Assembly: GCF_003952185.1 (NCBI RefSeq)
Contig: NZ_RXFS01000004.1
Coordinates: 248,001-312,000 of the forward strand
Origin: Variovorax sp. 679
GTDB lineage: Bacteria > Pseudomonadota > Gammaproteobacteria > Burkholderiales > Burkholderiaceae_C
DNA: 64,000 bases
Reading direction: 5' to 3'
In this document: positions 41,852 to 50,847 of the stretch, piece after piece
Layout: each line of letters begins with the position of its first letter
Numbering within the stretch: position 1 is the stretch's first letter
Position numbers and translations under genes: made by a program
The notes under the pieces: generated by a model
What the model saw: only the letters and a program-made list of their open reading frames with translations
Database searches by the model: none
Told to the model about the DNA's origin: nothing

Positions 41852-44089
41852 ATGCATTCGTTGGACGATGACAAGAACGGCTTCTCCCTGGACCGCCGTG
41901 TTTTCTTTCTGGGCACCGCAGGTGCCCTCGTTCTGGGAACGACGGCTTGCGGAGGTGGAGGAGGCGGCTTCTCCTTTCCGGTGACTGGCACTGGCGCGCA
42001 GACCGCTGCCGGGCAGCAGACGGCAGGCGCCACCGATACCGCCGGCACCACCACGGCCGCCGACCCGGCATCGGCGACACCCGCGGCGCAAGCCCGCAAG
42101 TTCGTCCACCCCGGCCTGCTGCACACCGAGGCCGACTTCGAGCGCATGCGCCAGAAGGTCGCGGCGCAGGCGCAGCCCTGGCTCGACGGCTGGAACACGC
42201 TGACTTCCAACGGCCGCTCGCAGCTGGGCGCCACGCCACGGCCGCTGGCGACGGTGATCCGCGGCGGCGACGGCTCGAACTTCGCGCAGATGTACATCGA
42301 CATCGCGCGTGCCTATCAACTCGCGCTGCGCTGGAAGGTCTCGCAGGACACGCGCTATGCCGACCTCGCCGTCGCCTTCCTGAACGCATGGTCGTCCACG
42401 CTGACCCTGGTCACCGGCAACTCCGACCGTTTCCTCGCGGCCGGCATCTACGGCTACCAGTTCGCCAACGCGGGCGAGATCATGCGCACCTACGAGGGCT
42501 GGGCGGCGAGCGATTTCGCGCGCTTCCAGAACATGATGCTCACCGTGTTCTATCCGCTGAACCACAGCTTCCTGATCGACCACAACGGCTCCGAGATCAC
42601 CAACTACTGGGCCAACTGGGACCAGTGCACGCTGGCCTCGATGCTGGCCATCGGCGTGCTGTGCGACCGGCCCGACATCTACGACGAGGCGATGAGCTAC
42701 TACAAGACCGGGCAGGGCAACGGCGCGGGCCTGCAGGCGGTCTACCACGTGCATCCGGGCTACCTCGGCCAGTGGCAGGAGAGCGGGCGCGACCAGGGCC
42801 ATTGCACGCTGGGCATCGGCCTTGCCGGCGCGTTCCACGAGATGGCGTGGAACCAGGGCGACGACACCTACGGCTACGAGAACAACCGCTTCCTCGCGGG
42901 CGCCGAGTACGTCGCCAAGTCCAACCTGACCGACAGCAGCACCGGCGACTTCTACACGGTGCCTTTCTTCACCAACATCAACAGGCAGGGCACGCAGTCC
43001 GTGCTGTCGACCGCAGGGCAGGGGCACCGGCGCGGCATCTGGGAAAGCGTCTACAACCACTACGCGAACCGTCTCGGCATTGCCACGCCCTACACCTCGC
43101 TGCAGGCGATCCAGATGCGCCCGGAGTCGGACAGCGGCAACGGCGACCAGCTGGGCTTCGGCACGCTGACCTTCACGCGCGACCCGCTCACGGCGCAGGG
43201 CAAGCCGAGCAGGCTCACCGCGCACGTGCGCGGCACGCAGGTGGTGCTGTCGTGGTGGGGCTGCCCCGATGCGCAGAGCTATACCGTCAAGCGCGCGAGC
43301 ACGGCGGGCGGGCCTTACTCCACCGTCGCCCCGGGCATCACCGACACGCTCACGTTCACCGACGGCACCGTCAACGCCGGGGAGGTCTGGTACTACGTGG
43401 TCGTCGCGGTGAGCGCGTCGGGCGAGAGTGCTGCGTCCAACGAGGAAAGGGCGGCGCTCAAGCCCGAGCTGCTGATGCAGCTGAAGTTCGATGAATCGGG
43501 CGGCACGCAGGTGGCGGACGCGACCGGCCGGTTCGCCGCGAGCGGGCTGCAAGGCGGCGCGACCCTGGCCGCCGGACGCGAAGGCAACGCGGTCGCCCTC
43601 GACGGCGCTACCGGCCACGTCGTCCTGCCGACGGGCGCGGCGAAGAGCCTCGGCGACTTCAGCGTCAGCGCCTGGCTCTACCTCGACAAGCTTTCGACCT
43701 GGTCGCGCGTCTTCGACTTCGGCTCGGGCGAGCGCCGCTACATGATGCTGACCGTGCGCAACGGCAGCGGCGTGCCGCGGTTCTCGATTTCCACCGTCCA
43801 TGGCTACAACGAGCAGGTGATCGATGGCTCGGCGGCGCTGCCGACCGGCCGCTGGGTGCATGTCGCGGTCACTGTTTCCGGCGCGCTCGGCACCCTGTAC
43901 GTCGATGGCGTCGAGGCCGGCTCCAATGCGCAGATGAGCCTGGCGCCCTTCGACCTGGGCGCGACAACGCAGAACTGGCTGGGGCGCTCCCAGTTCTCGA
44001 GCGATCCCTATCTGCAGGGCCGCATCGACGACTTCCGCGTCTACGGCGGTGCGCTCGGCAGCGCGGAAGTGGCGGCGCTGGCGCTGTAG
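41852..44089 (+). CDS. Exported alginate-lyase-like protein with FN3-like and LamG-like domains
   Basis: 745 residues. A Tat-type signal (DRRVFFLG at 14-21, hydrophobic core) ends at Cys33 followed by six glycines, suggesting a Tat-exported lipoprotein, though the lipobox (TTAC) is weak. A Thr/Ala linker follows. Residues ~85-400 resemble the alginate_lyase family (FVHPGLLHTEADFERMR, NYWANWD at 251-257, ESGRDQGH at 310-317, EMAWNQGDDTYGYENNRFL). An FN3-like unit is at ~452-535 and a LamG/concanavalin-like carbohydrate-binding domain at ~540-745. The substrate is probably a uronic-acid polysaccharide (inferred). The ATG at 41852 overlaps its own AAGGA; a TTG at 41861 has better spacing. It ends 5 bases from the convergent LacI gene. 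Confidence 0.83.
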   Translation: MHSLDDDKNGFSLDRRVFFLGTAGALVLGTTACGGGGGGFSFPVTGTGAQTAAGQQTAGATDTAGTTTAADPASATPAAQARKFVHPGLLHTEADFERMRQKVAAQAQPWLDGWNTLTSNGRSQLGATPRPLATVIRGGDGSNFAQMYIDIARAYQLALRWKVSQDTRYADLAVAFLNAWSSTLTLVTGNSDRFLAAGIYGYQFANAGEIMRTYEGWAASDFARFQNMMLTVFYPLNHSFLIDHNGSEITNYWANWDQCTLASMLAIGVLCDRPDIYDEAMSYYKTGQGNGAGLQAVYHVHPGYLGQWQESGRDQGHCTLGIGLAGAFHEMAWNQGDDTYGYENNRFLAGAEYVAKSNLTDSSTGDFYTVPFFTNINRQGTQSVLSTAGQGHRRGIWESVYNHYANRLGIATPYTSLQAIQMRPESDSGNGDQLGFGTLTFTRDPLTAQGKPSRLTAHVRGTQVVLSWWGCPDAQSYTVKRASTAGGPYSTVAPGITDTLTFTDGTVNAGEVWYYVVVAVSASGESAASNEERAALKPELLMQLKFDESGGTQVADATGRFAASGLQGGATLAAGREGNAVALDGATGHVVLPTGAAKSLGDFSVSAWLYLDKLSTWSRVFDFGSGERRYMMLTVRNGSGVPRFSISTVHGYNEQVIDGSAALPTGRWVHVAVTVSGALGTLYVDGVEAGSNAQMSLAPFDLGATTQNWLGRSQFSSDPYLQGRIDDFRVYGGALGSAEVAALAL

Positions 44090-44094
44090 GCGCC

Positions 44095-45126
44095 TCAGCT
44101 GCTTTGCCGCACCACCAGCTCGAAGCCCAGGTCCAACGTGCGCTCGGCCACCGTCTCCTCGCGCATCAGCGCCAGCAGCATGTTGGCCGCGCGTTCGCCG
44201 ATCTCCTGGCGCGGGGTGCGCACGGTGGTCAACGGCGGCAGCATCTGGTCGCTGCCGCCCAGATCGTTGAAGCCGGCGATCGCCACGCGCTTCGGCACCT
44301 CGACGCCGGTGCGCAGCGCGGCGAGCAGCCCGCCCTGGGCGAGGTCGTCGTTGCAATAGAAGATGGCGTCCACGTCGGGGTGGCGCGCGAGCAGGTCCTC
44401 GAACTGGCGGCCGCCCAGCGCCATGGAGGTCGGGCCCGGCACCAGCAGTTCGAGCGCCGGATCGTGGCAGCCCGCCGCGCGCAGCGCCTCGCGATAGCCT
44501 TCCAAGCGCAGCATCACGCGCGGATCGAGCTGGCCGGCGGCATACGCGATGCGCCGGCGGCCGCGCTGCAGCAGGTGCTGCACGATGGCTCGGCCCGCGT
44601 CCTGCTGCGAGAAGCCCACGCTGTGCACGCCGGGTTCGGCCGAGGTTTCCATCAGGTACACGCAGGGCGCCTTGCTGCGCTCGAGCATCTGCACGGCCGC
44701 GGCGCTGCGGTCGAAGCCCGTCAGAAGCACGCCCGCCGGCCGCTGCGAGAGGTAGCTGCGCAGCAGCGCCTCTTCCTGCGCCGGGTCGTAGTGCGTCACG
44801 CCGATGAGCGACTGGAAGCCGTGCGGCGACAGCGCGTCCTGAACCGCCTCCAGCAGTTCCACGAAGAGCTGGTTGGTCAGCGAGGGGATCAGCACCGCCA
44901 CGTGCGAACTGCGTGCCGAGGCCAGCGCGCGCGCCGCCACGTTGGGCACGTAGCCGAGCTGGTCGACCGCCGCCTGCACGCGGGCCTGCAGCTCGGGCGC
45001 CACGTTGCGCGCACCGCGCAGCGCCCGCGACACGGTGATCGGGCTCACCCCGCAGGCGCGCGCCACGTCGTCGAGCGTGACGTGGCTGGAAGAGCGGGAG
45101 CGCGGGCGGTCGGGGGTGTCGGCCAT
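44095..45126 (-). CDS. LacI/GntR-type gluconate operon repressor
   Basis: 343 residues. An N-terminal LacI helix-turn-helix at ~17-40 (VTLDDVARACGVSPITVSRALRG) is followed by the hinge (VPNVAARALASARS). The periplasmic-binding-protein-like sensor domain has HVAVLIPSLTNQLFVELLEAV, GFNDLGGSDQMLPPLTTVRTP. It is divergent from the gluconate permease/kinase genes, with three near-identical palindromic operators in the 219-base gap. Repression relieved by gluconate or a relative is inferred. The exported lyase gene converges on it. Confidence 0.9.
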   Translation of the reverse strand: MADTPDRPRSRSSSHVTLDDVARACGVSPITVSRALRGARNVAPELQARVQAAVDQLGYVPNVAARALASARSSHVAVLIPSLTNQLFVELLEAVQDALSPHGFQSLIGVTHYDPAQEEALLRSYLSQRPAGVLLTGFDRSAAAVQMLERSKAPCVYLMETSAEPGVHSVGFSQQDAGRAIVQHLLQRGRRRIAYAAGQLDPRVMLRLEGYREALRAAGCHDPALELLVPGPTSMALGGRQFEDLLARHPDVDAIFYCNDDLAQGGLLAALRTGVEVPKRVAIAGFNDLGGSDQMLPPLTTVRTPRQEIGERAANMLLALMREETVAERTLDLGFELVVRQSS

Positions 45127-45164
45127 GGTCGGGCGGATCTTAGGGTTAGTACCAAGCTGGATTT

Positions 45165-45178
45165 GGACAGCGCTGTCC
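45165..45178. promoter_or_regulatory. LacI-family operator O1
   Basis: Perfect 14-bp palindrome GGACAGCGCTGTCC, 39 bases upstream of the repressor start. Its AGCGCT centre is typical of LacI-family operators. It probably gives autoregulation. Confidence 0.72.
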
Positions 45179-45180
45179 TA

Positions 45181-45194
45181 GGATAGCGCTATCC
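45181..45194. promoter_or_regulatory. LacI-family operator O2
   Basis: Perfect 14-bp palindrome GGATAGCGCTATCC, centred 16 bases from O1. The two are nearly adjacent and could bind two dimers side by side. Confidence 0.72.
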
Positions 45195-45257
45195 CAGCCC
45201 TTGTCCGATTCGGAAAAACCCGAGCGCGCACCAGAGCTGGTTTTTTTGAATTGTGCG

Positions 45258-45271
45258 GGACAGCGCTATCC
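45258..45271. promoter_or_regulatory. LacI-family operator O3
   Basis: GGACAGCGCTATCC, a hybrid of the O1 and O2 half-sites, centred 77 bases from O2 and 75 bases before the permease ATG. It is suited to repress the permease promoter, with possible looping to O1/O2. Confidence 0.7.
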
Positions 45272-45345
45272 AGACTGTTGTCCCACCCGCCGGGCAGCCT
45301 TCCAGCCTTCTTTTTCATGGGCAGGCCCGGATTCAGGAGACAACC

Positions 45346-46698
45346 ATGTTCGGAATGAGCCAAGAGATGTTCCTGCTCGTCGATGCCCTGGTGGCGATCG
45401 TCGGGCTGATCCTTCTGATCACGCGCTGGCGCGTGCACCCCTTCATCGCGCTGACGCTGGCCGCCGGCTTCCTCGGCCTGACCTCGGGCATGCCGGTCGA
45501 CAAGGTCATGAAGTCCTTCCAGGACGGCTTCGGCGGCGTGCTGGGCTTCGTGGGCATCGTGCTGGGCCTGGGCACCATGCTCGGCAAGATGATGGCGGAG
45601 TCGGGCGGCGCCGACCGCATCGCGCGCACGCTGATCGACGCCTTCGGCCGCGAGCGAGTGCACTGGGCGATGATGTTCGCGGCCTTCCTGGTCGGCATCC
45701 CGCTGTTCTTCGAGATCGGCTTCGTGCTGCTGATCCCGCTGGTGTTCATCGTGGCGCGGCGCACCGGCGTGTCGCTCATCCGCATCGGCATTCCGCTGCT
45801 GGCGGGCCTGTCGGTGGTGCACGGCCTGGTGCCGCCGCATCCGGGGCCGCTCTTGGCCATCGGCGTCTTCAATGCCGACATCGGCAAGACCATCTTCTAC
45901 GGCCTGATCGTCGGCCTGCCCACCGCGATGATCGCGGGCCCGATCTTCGGCAAGTTCATCTCGAAGTACGTGCCGGGCGAGGCCTCGCCCGAGCTGATGG
46001 AGCAGCTGGCGCGCGAGCCCGAGGCCCGCGAGCTGCCCGGCTTCGGCATCACGCTGGTCACGGTGCTGCTGCCGGTGGCGCTGATGCTGCTGAAGACTTT
46101 TGCCGACGTGGCGCTGGACGAGAAGAACATCGTGCGCCAGTGGATGGACTTCATCGGCCACCCGATCACCGCGCTGCTGGCGGCGCTGCTGCTGTCGCTC
46201 TACACCTTCGGCTTCGCGCGCGGCTTCACCTCGAAGCAGATCATGAAGTTCGTCGACGACAGCCTCGCGCCCACCGCGGCCATCGTGCTGATCATCGGCG
46301 CGGGCGGCGGCTTCAAGCAGATGCTGGTGGCCAGCGGCGTGGGCAACGCGATCGGGCAGATGGCACTGCATGCGCAGGTCTCGCCGATCCTGCTCGCCTG
46401 GCTGGTGGCGGGGCTGATCCGCATCGCCACCGGCTCGGCCACCGTCGCCACCATCACCGGCGCGGGCATCGTCGCGCCGCTGGCGACCATGGTGCCGGGC
46501 GTGAACCGCGAACTGCTGGTGCTGGCCACCGGCGCGGGTTCGCTGATCCTGTCCCACGTCAACGACGCGGGCTTCTGGCTGGTCAAGCAATACTTCAACA
46601 TGACGGTGGCCGAAACCTTCAAGACCTGGACAGTGATGGAAACGCTGATCTCGGTCGTGGCCATCATCTTCATCATGCTGTTGAGCCTGATCGTTTGA
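45346..46698 (+). CDS. GntP-family gluconate:H+ symporter
   Basis: 450 residues, about twelve membrane helices. GntP-family sequence includes DGFGGVLGFVGIVLGLGTMLGKMM, VPPHPGPLLA, RIATGSATVATITGAGI and LILSHVNDAGFWLVKQYFNM. The ATG at 45346 has CAGGAGA just upstream. It is the first gene of the operon controlled by the divergent LacI regulator and is followed after 11 bases by gluconokinase. It imports gluconate or a related sugar acid. Confidence 0.94.
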   Translation: MFGMSQEMFLLVDALVAIVGLILLITRWRVHPFIALTLAAGFLGLTSGMPVDKVMKSFQDGFGGVLGFVGIVLGLGTMLGKMMAESGGADRIARTLIDAFGRERVHWAMMFAAFLVGIPLFFEIGFVLLIPLVFIVARRTGVSLIRIGIPLLAGLSVVHGLVPPHPGPLLAIGVFNADIGKTIFYGLIVGLPTAMIAGPIFGKFISKYVPGEASPELMEQLAREPEARELPGFGITLVTVLLPVALMLLKTFADVALDEKNIVRQWMDFIGHPITALLAALLLSLYTFGFARGFTSKQIMKFVDDSLAPTAAIVLIIGAGGGFKQMLVASGVGNAIGQMALHAQVSPILLAWLVAGLIRIATGSATVATITGAGIVAPLATMVPGVNRELLVLATGAGSLILSHVNDAGFWLVKQYFNMTVAETFKTWTVMETLISVVAIIFIMLLSLIV

Positions 46699-46709
46699 GG
46701 AGACGCGCC

Positions 46710-48269
46710 ATGGGCCGCATCGTCATCGGTGTCGACATCGGAACCACCAGCACCAAGGCCGTGGCCTTCACGCCCGCCGGGCGCGTGCTGGCGCACGACA
46801 CCATCGAGTACCCGCTGCTGCAGCCCGAGGCAGCGGCCGCCGAGCAGGACCCGCAGCAGATCTTCCAGGCCGTGCTCTCGGCCATCGCCAGCTGCGTGAA
46901 GCAGAGCAAGGCCGCGCCGGCCGACGTGCTCGCGGTGTCCTTCAGCGCGGCGATGCACAGCCTGATCCTGGTCGACGACGCGGGCGCGCCGCTCACCAAC
47001 AGCATCACCTGGGCCGACCACCGCGCCTCGGCCTGGGCCAGCCGCATCCGCGACGAGTGGGACGGGCTCGCGATCTACCGCCGCACGGGCACCCCGATCC
47101 ATCCGATGTCGCCGCTGGCCAAGCTGGTGTGGCTGCGCCACGAGCGCGCCGAGCTCTTCGCGCGCGCCGCGCGCTTCGTCGGCATCAAGGAGTACGTGTT
47201 CTTCCGGCTCTTCGGCCAGTGGCAGGTCGACCACTCGATCGCCTCGGCCACGGGGCTCTTCGACATCGGGAAGCTCGACTGGGACGAAGCGGCGCTCGCT
47301 CTCGCCGGCGTGCGCGCCGAACAGCTGTCGCAGCCGGTGCCGACCACCTGGCACATCGAGGGCCTCGCGGCCGACGTGGCGGCGCAGCTGGGCCTGTCGC
47401 GCGACACCCCCTTCGTGATCGGCGCCAACGACGGCGTGCTCTCCAACCTCGGCGTGAACGCGGTGGCGCCCGGCGAGGTGGCAGTGACCATCGGCACCAG
47501 CGGCGCGATGCGCACCGTGGTCGACCACCCCATGACCGACCCCGAAGGCCGCACCTTCTGCTACGCGCTCGCCGAACGGCGCTGGGTGGTGGGCGGACCG
47601 GTGAACAACGGCGGCATCATCCTGCGCTGGGTGCGCGACGAGTTCGCCTCGGCCGAAGCCGAGACCGCCAAACGCCTGGGCATCGACACCTACGAGGTGC
47701 TCACGCGCATCGCCGAGCGCGTGTCGGCCGGCTCGGAAGGGCTGGTGTTCCACCCCTTCCTCACCGGCGAGCGCGCGCCCTACTGGAACGCCGACCTGCG
47801 CGGCTCCTTCTTCGGGCTGGGCATCCACCACCGCAAGGAGCACATGATCCGAGCGGTGCTCGAGGGTGTGATCTTCAACCTGTACAGCATCCTGCCGGCG
47901 GTCGAGTCGATCGCCGGGCGCAGCGCGCGCATCAAGGCCACCGGCGGCTTCGCGCGCTCGGGCATGTGGCGCCAGATGATGGCCGACGTGTTCGACCGCG
48001 AAGTGGTCGTGCCCGAGAGCTTCGAGAGCTCATGCCTCGGCGCCGCGGTGCTGGGGCTCTATGCGCTGGGCCACGTCGATTCGCTCGACGCCGTCGCGGG
48101 CATGGTCGGCGCCACGCACCGCCACACGCCCAACGCCAAGAACGCCGCGCTCTACCGGCAGCTGCTGCCGGTGTACCTCTCGCTGCCGCGCAAGCTCGGC
48201 GAGGAATACCGCCTGCTCGCCGCGTTCCAGCAGCAGACGGCGATGCCGCCGCCGGCGCGGCGAAGCTGA
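46710..48269 (+). CDS. gntK: FGGY-family gluconokinase
   Basis: 519-residue sugar kinase. ATP-binding motifs GVDIGTTSTKAV, TIGTSGAMRTV and ATGGFARSGMWRQMMADV are present. The sugar-binding segments SITWADHRASAWA and GANDGVLSNLG, and YWNADLRGSFFGL, are typical of gluconate/xylulose kinases in the FGGY family. Next to a GntP permease, gluconate phosphorylation to 6-phosphogluconate is the best call. A strong Shine-Dalgarno GAGGAGA precedes the ATG. Confidence 0.88.
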   Translation: MGRIVIGVDIGTTSTKAVAFTPAGRVLAHDTIEYPLLQPEAAAAEQDPQQIFQAVLSAIASCVKQSKAAPADVLAVSFSAAMHSLILVDDAGAPLTNSITWADHRASAWASRIRDEWDGLAIYRRTGTPIHPMSPLAKLVWLRHERAELFARAARFVGIKEYVFFRLFGQWQVDHSIASATGLFDIGKLDWDEAALALAGVRAEQLSQPVPTTWHIEGLAADVAAQLGLSRDTPFVIGANDGVLSNLGVNAVAPGEVAVTIGTSGAMRTVVDHPMTDPEGRTFCYALAERRWVVGGPVNNGGIILRWVRDEFASAEAETAKRLGIDTYEVLTRIAERVSAGSEGLVFHPFLTGERAPYWNADLRGSFFGLGIHHRKEHMIRAVLEGVIFNLYSILPAVESIAGRSARIKATGGFARSGMWRQMMADVFDREVVVPESFESSCLGAAVLGLYALGHVDSLDAVAGMVGATHRHTPNAKNAALYRQLLPVYLSLPRKLGEEYRLLAAFQQQTAMPPPARRS

Positions 48270-48321
48270 CGGCTCCAGGGTCGTCGTTGTCCATCGGAGA
48301 TGTGCTGGAGGAAAACTGATC

Positions 48322-49347
48322 TTGCTGAACACGATGACGCCCGCCTCCATCACCCATGCGCATCCGCATGCGAAAGCCGCGCGCCCCATGCCACTGGTGC
48401 AGCCGGTGCGGCGGCATGGCTCACGCGGCATGGAGACGGTCGCATGGCGTGCGCCGACGGCCCCCGCGCCGGCTCGCGCCGAAGCGCCGCGCGATGCTTC
48501 CGCCACGGTCCGATGCGAGCCGGCCACCGCGCCCGCGGCCCACGCAAGCGCAGCGCGCTGCCTGCACGATCACGAACTGCACCTGATCGGCTCGATACCC
48601 GCGCGCCTGCGCATCGGCAGCGGCGCGGACGAAGAGATGCACAGCTTCGCGCCGGGCACCGTCGTGCTGCTCGGTCCCCGGTTGCCGCGCAGCCTCGCCT
48701 TCGAGCACCGCGTGCAGCCGGACAGCAGCAGCGCGGGTGGACTGGTGCTGCGCTTCAGCGACGAGCCGCTGAAGCGCGGCATGGCGCTCTTTCCGGAACT
48801 CGCCGACGCGGGGCCGCTGCTGGCCCGCGCGCGGCTGGGCGTGCAGTTCGTCGGGCTGGAGGCGGGCACGCTCGCGCGCCTGCGCCGCATCGAAACCTTG
48901 CGCGGGCTCGCGCGATTTTCCGAATTCACCGCGCTGCTGAACGAGCTCGCGCAGTGGAGCAACTACCGCGTGCTCTCCGGCGTTGCCCTGGCCGGCGAAG
49001 GCCTGGGCGACGACGCCCGTGCGCTGCGCATGCACAAGGCGATCGACCACATCCGCGACAACTACGCCGAGGACCTGTCGCTGGCCGAGGTGGGCGCGAT
49101 CGTGGGCATGCGCGAGAACGCCTTCTCGCGCAGCTTCCGCCGCACCACGGGGCAGACCTTCACCGACTTCGTGATCGGCCTGCGCGTGGCCAGGGCCTGC
49201 CGGCTGCTGGCATCCACGCGCCAGCACGTGAGCAGCATCTGCTACGAGGTCGGCTTCAACAACATCTCGAACTTCAACCGGCACTTCCGGCGGATCGAGG
49301 GAATGACGCCGGGCGAGTTCCGCGCCGGCCGTGCCTGGGGCGGCTAG
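48322..49347 (+). CDS. AraC-family transcriptional regulator
   Basis: 341 residues from a TTG at 48322, chosen because GGAGGA lies exactly 9 bases upstream; the ATG at 48334 is the alternative (337 residues). The N-terminal ~75 residues are Ala/Pro/His-rich and low in complexity. A degenerate cupin-like sensor region follows (~80-200). The C-terminal AraC double helix-turn-helix is at ~240-335 (HIRDNYAEDLSLAEVGAIVGMRENAFSRSFRRTTGQTFTDFVIGLRVARACRLL, then CYEVGFNNISNFNRHFRRIEGMTPGEFR). It lies 52 bases after gluconokinase and may be in that operon. Its stop shares CTAG with the convergent dehydrogenase stop. Confidence 0.87.
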   Translation: MLNTMTPASITHAHPHAKAARPMPLVQPVRRHGSRGMETVAWRAPTAPAPARAEAPRDASATVRCEPATAPAAHASAARCLHDHELHLIGSIPARLRIGSGADEEMHSFAPGTVVLLGPRLPRSLAFEHRVQPDSSSAGGLVLRFSDEPLKRGMALFPELADAGPLLARARLGVQFVGLEAGTLARLRRIETLRGLARFSEFTALLNELAQWSNYRVLSGVALAGEGLGDDARALRMHKAIDHIRDNYAEDLSLAEVGAIVGMRENAFSRSFRRTTGQTFTDFVIGLRVARACRLLASTRQHVSSICYEVGFNNISNFNRHFRRIEGMTPGEFRAGRAWGG

Positions 49348-50825
49348 CTCAGGCCGCCCTGGCAGACGTACTTGATGTGCATGTAGTCCTCCAGGCCATG
49401 CACGGAGCCCTCGCGACCGTAGCCTGATTCCTTCACGCCACCGAAGGGCGCGGCCTCGGCCGCCAGCGCGCCTTCGTTGATGCCGACGATGCCCGACTCC
49501 AGCGCATCGGCCACGCGCTGGATGCGCCGCACGTCCGTCGAATAGAAGTACGCGGCGAGGCCGAATGGCGTGTCGTTGGCGGCGGCGACCACCTCGACCT
49601 CGCTCTCGAAGCGCGTGACCGGCACCACGGGCCCGAAGGTTTCCTCGCAGCTGCATTCCATCGTCGGGTCGGCATTCACCAGCACGGTGGGCGCGTAGTA
49701 GTTGGGGCCGTCGCAGCGCGCGTCGCGCAGCCGCTTACCGCCGACGACCACGCGGGCGCCCCGCGAGACGGCATCGCGCACGTGACGCTCGATCTTGTCG
49801 ACCGCGCGCGCGTTGATCATCGGGCCGATCTGCGAGTCGGGCTCCGTGGCGGGGCCGACCTTCAACGCGCCGACCCGCGAGGCCAGCTTGTCGACGAAGG
49901 CGTCGTGCACTGCAGCCTGCACGAACACGCGGTTGGGGCACACGCACGTCTGCCCGCCGTTGCGGAACTTCGCGGCCACCAGGCCTTCGACCGCGGCATC
50001 GATGTCGGCGTCCTCGAACACGATGAAAGGTGCGTTGCCGCCGAGTTCGAGCGAGAGCTTCTTCAGCGTGTCGGCCGAGCGGCGTGCGAGGTGCTTGCCC
50101 ACGGGGGTGGAGCCGGTGAAGGTGATCTTGCGCACGCGCGGGTCGTCGAGCCAGGCGTCGACCACCTCGGGCGTGCGTTCGCGCGAGGCCGTCACGATGT
50201 TCAGCACGCCCGGAGGTACGCCGGCTTCCTGTGCCAGCTTCACGAGTGCCAGCGAGGTCAGCGGTGTGTCTTCGGCCGGCTTGCACACCACGGTGCAACC
50301 GGCAGCGAGGGCCGGCGCGATCTTGCGCGCGATCATCGCGGCCGGGAAGTTCCACGGCGTGATCGCGGCGACCACGCCGACAGGCTCGCGCAGCGCGAGC
50401 ATGCGGCGGCCCGTCACCGGTGCGGGAATGATCTCTCCGTTGGCGCGCGTGGCCTCTTCGGCGAACCATTCGATGTAGCTGGCCGCGTAGGCGACCTCGC
50501 CGCGCCCTTCGGCCAGCGGCTTGCCCTGCTCGCGCGAGATGAGCCGGCCCAGGTCTTCCTGGTGCGCCATCACGAGGTCGTTCCAGCGCTTGAGGATCTG
50601 CGCGCGCTGCTTTGCGGGCACCGCGCGCCAGGCGGGGAGGGCCGCATGTGCTGCATCGGTGGCCGCGCGCGCGTCGGTGGCCGTGCCGTCCGGCACGCTC
50701 GCGAAGACGCCGTCGGTCGCGGGGTCGGTGACATCGAGGCGGCGGCCGTCGCCGGCTTCGCGCCACTCGGCGCCGATGAGATGCCGTCCCGGCATCAGGT
50801 CTTCACGTTGGAGTTCGAGAGTCAT
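49344..50825 (-). CDS. NAD(P)-dependent aldehyde dehydrogenase, succinate-semialdehyde type
   Basis: 493 residues with the full ALDH fold. PWNFP carries N159, the GST cofactor turn is FTGSTPVGK, the general base is E260 (LSLELGGNAP), the catalytic Cys is C294 (GGQTCVCPNR), and the EEGFGP-like motif reads EETFGPVVPV. CVCPNR and GLAAYFYS are characteristic of GabD-like enzymes. The ATG at 50825 (MTLELQRED) is preferred over the longer frame. It is the last gene of an eight-gene minus-strand operon, 22 bases after the dehydrogenase upstream. It likely oxidises a semialdehyde from amine catabolism. Confidence 0.93.
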   Translation of the reverse strand: MTLELQREDLMPGRHLIGAEWREAGDGRRLDVTDPATDGVFASVPDGTATDARAATDAAHAALPAWRAVPAKQRAQILKRWNDLVMAHQEDLGRLISREQGKPLAEGRGEVAYAASYIEWFAEEATRANGEIIPAPVTGRRMLALREPVGVVAAITPWNFPAAMIARKIAPALAAGCTVVCKPAEDTPLTSLALVKLAQEAGVPPGVLNIVTASRERTPEVVDAWLDDPRVRKITFTGSTPVGKHLARRSADTLKKLSLELGGNAPFIVFEDADIDAAVEGLVAAKFRNGGQTCVCPNRVFVQAAVHDAFVDKLASRVGALKVGPATEPDSQIGPMINARAVDKIERHVRDAVSRGARVVVGGKRLRDARCDGPNYYAPTVLVNADPTMECSCEETFGPVVPVTRFESEVEVVAAANDTPFGLAAYFYSTDVRRIQRVADALESGIVGINEGALAAEAAPFGGVKESGYGREGSVHGLEDYMHIKYVCQGGLS

Positions 50826-50847
50826 TGTCGAAAAGTCTTTCTTCGTT

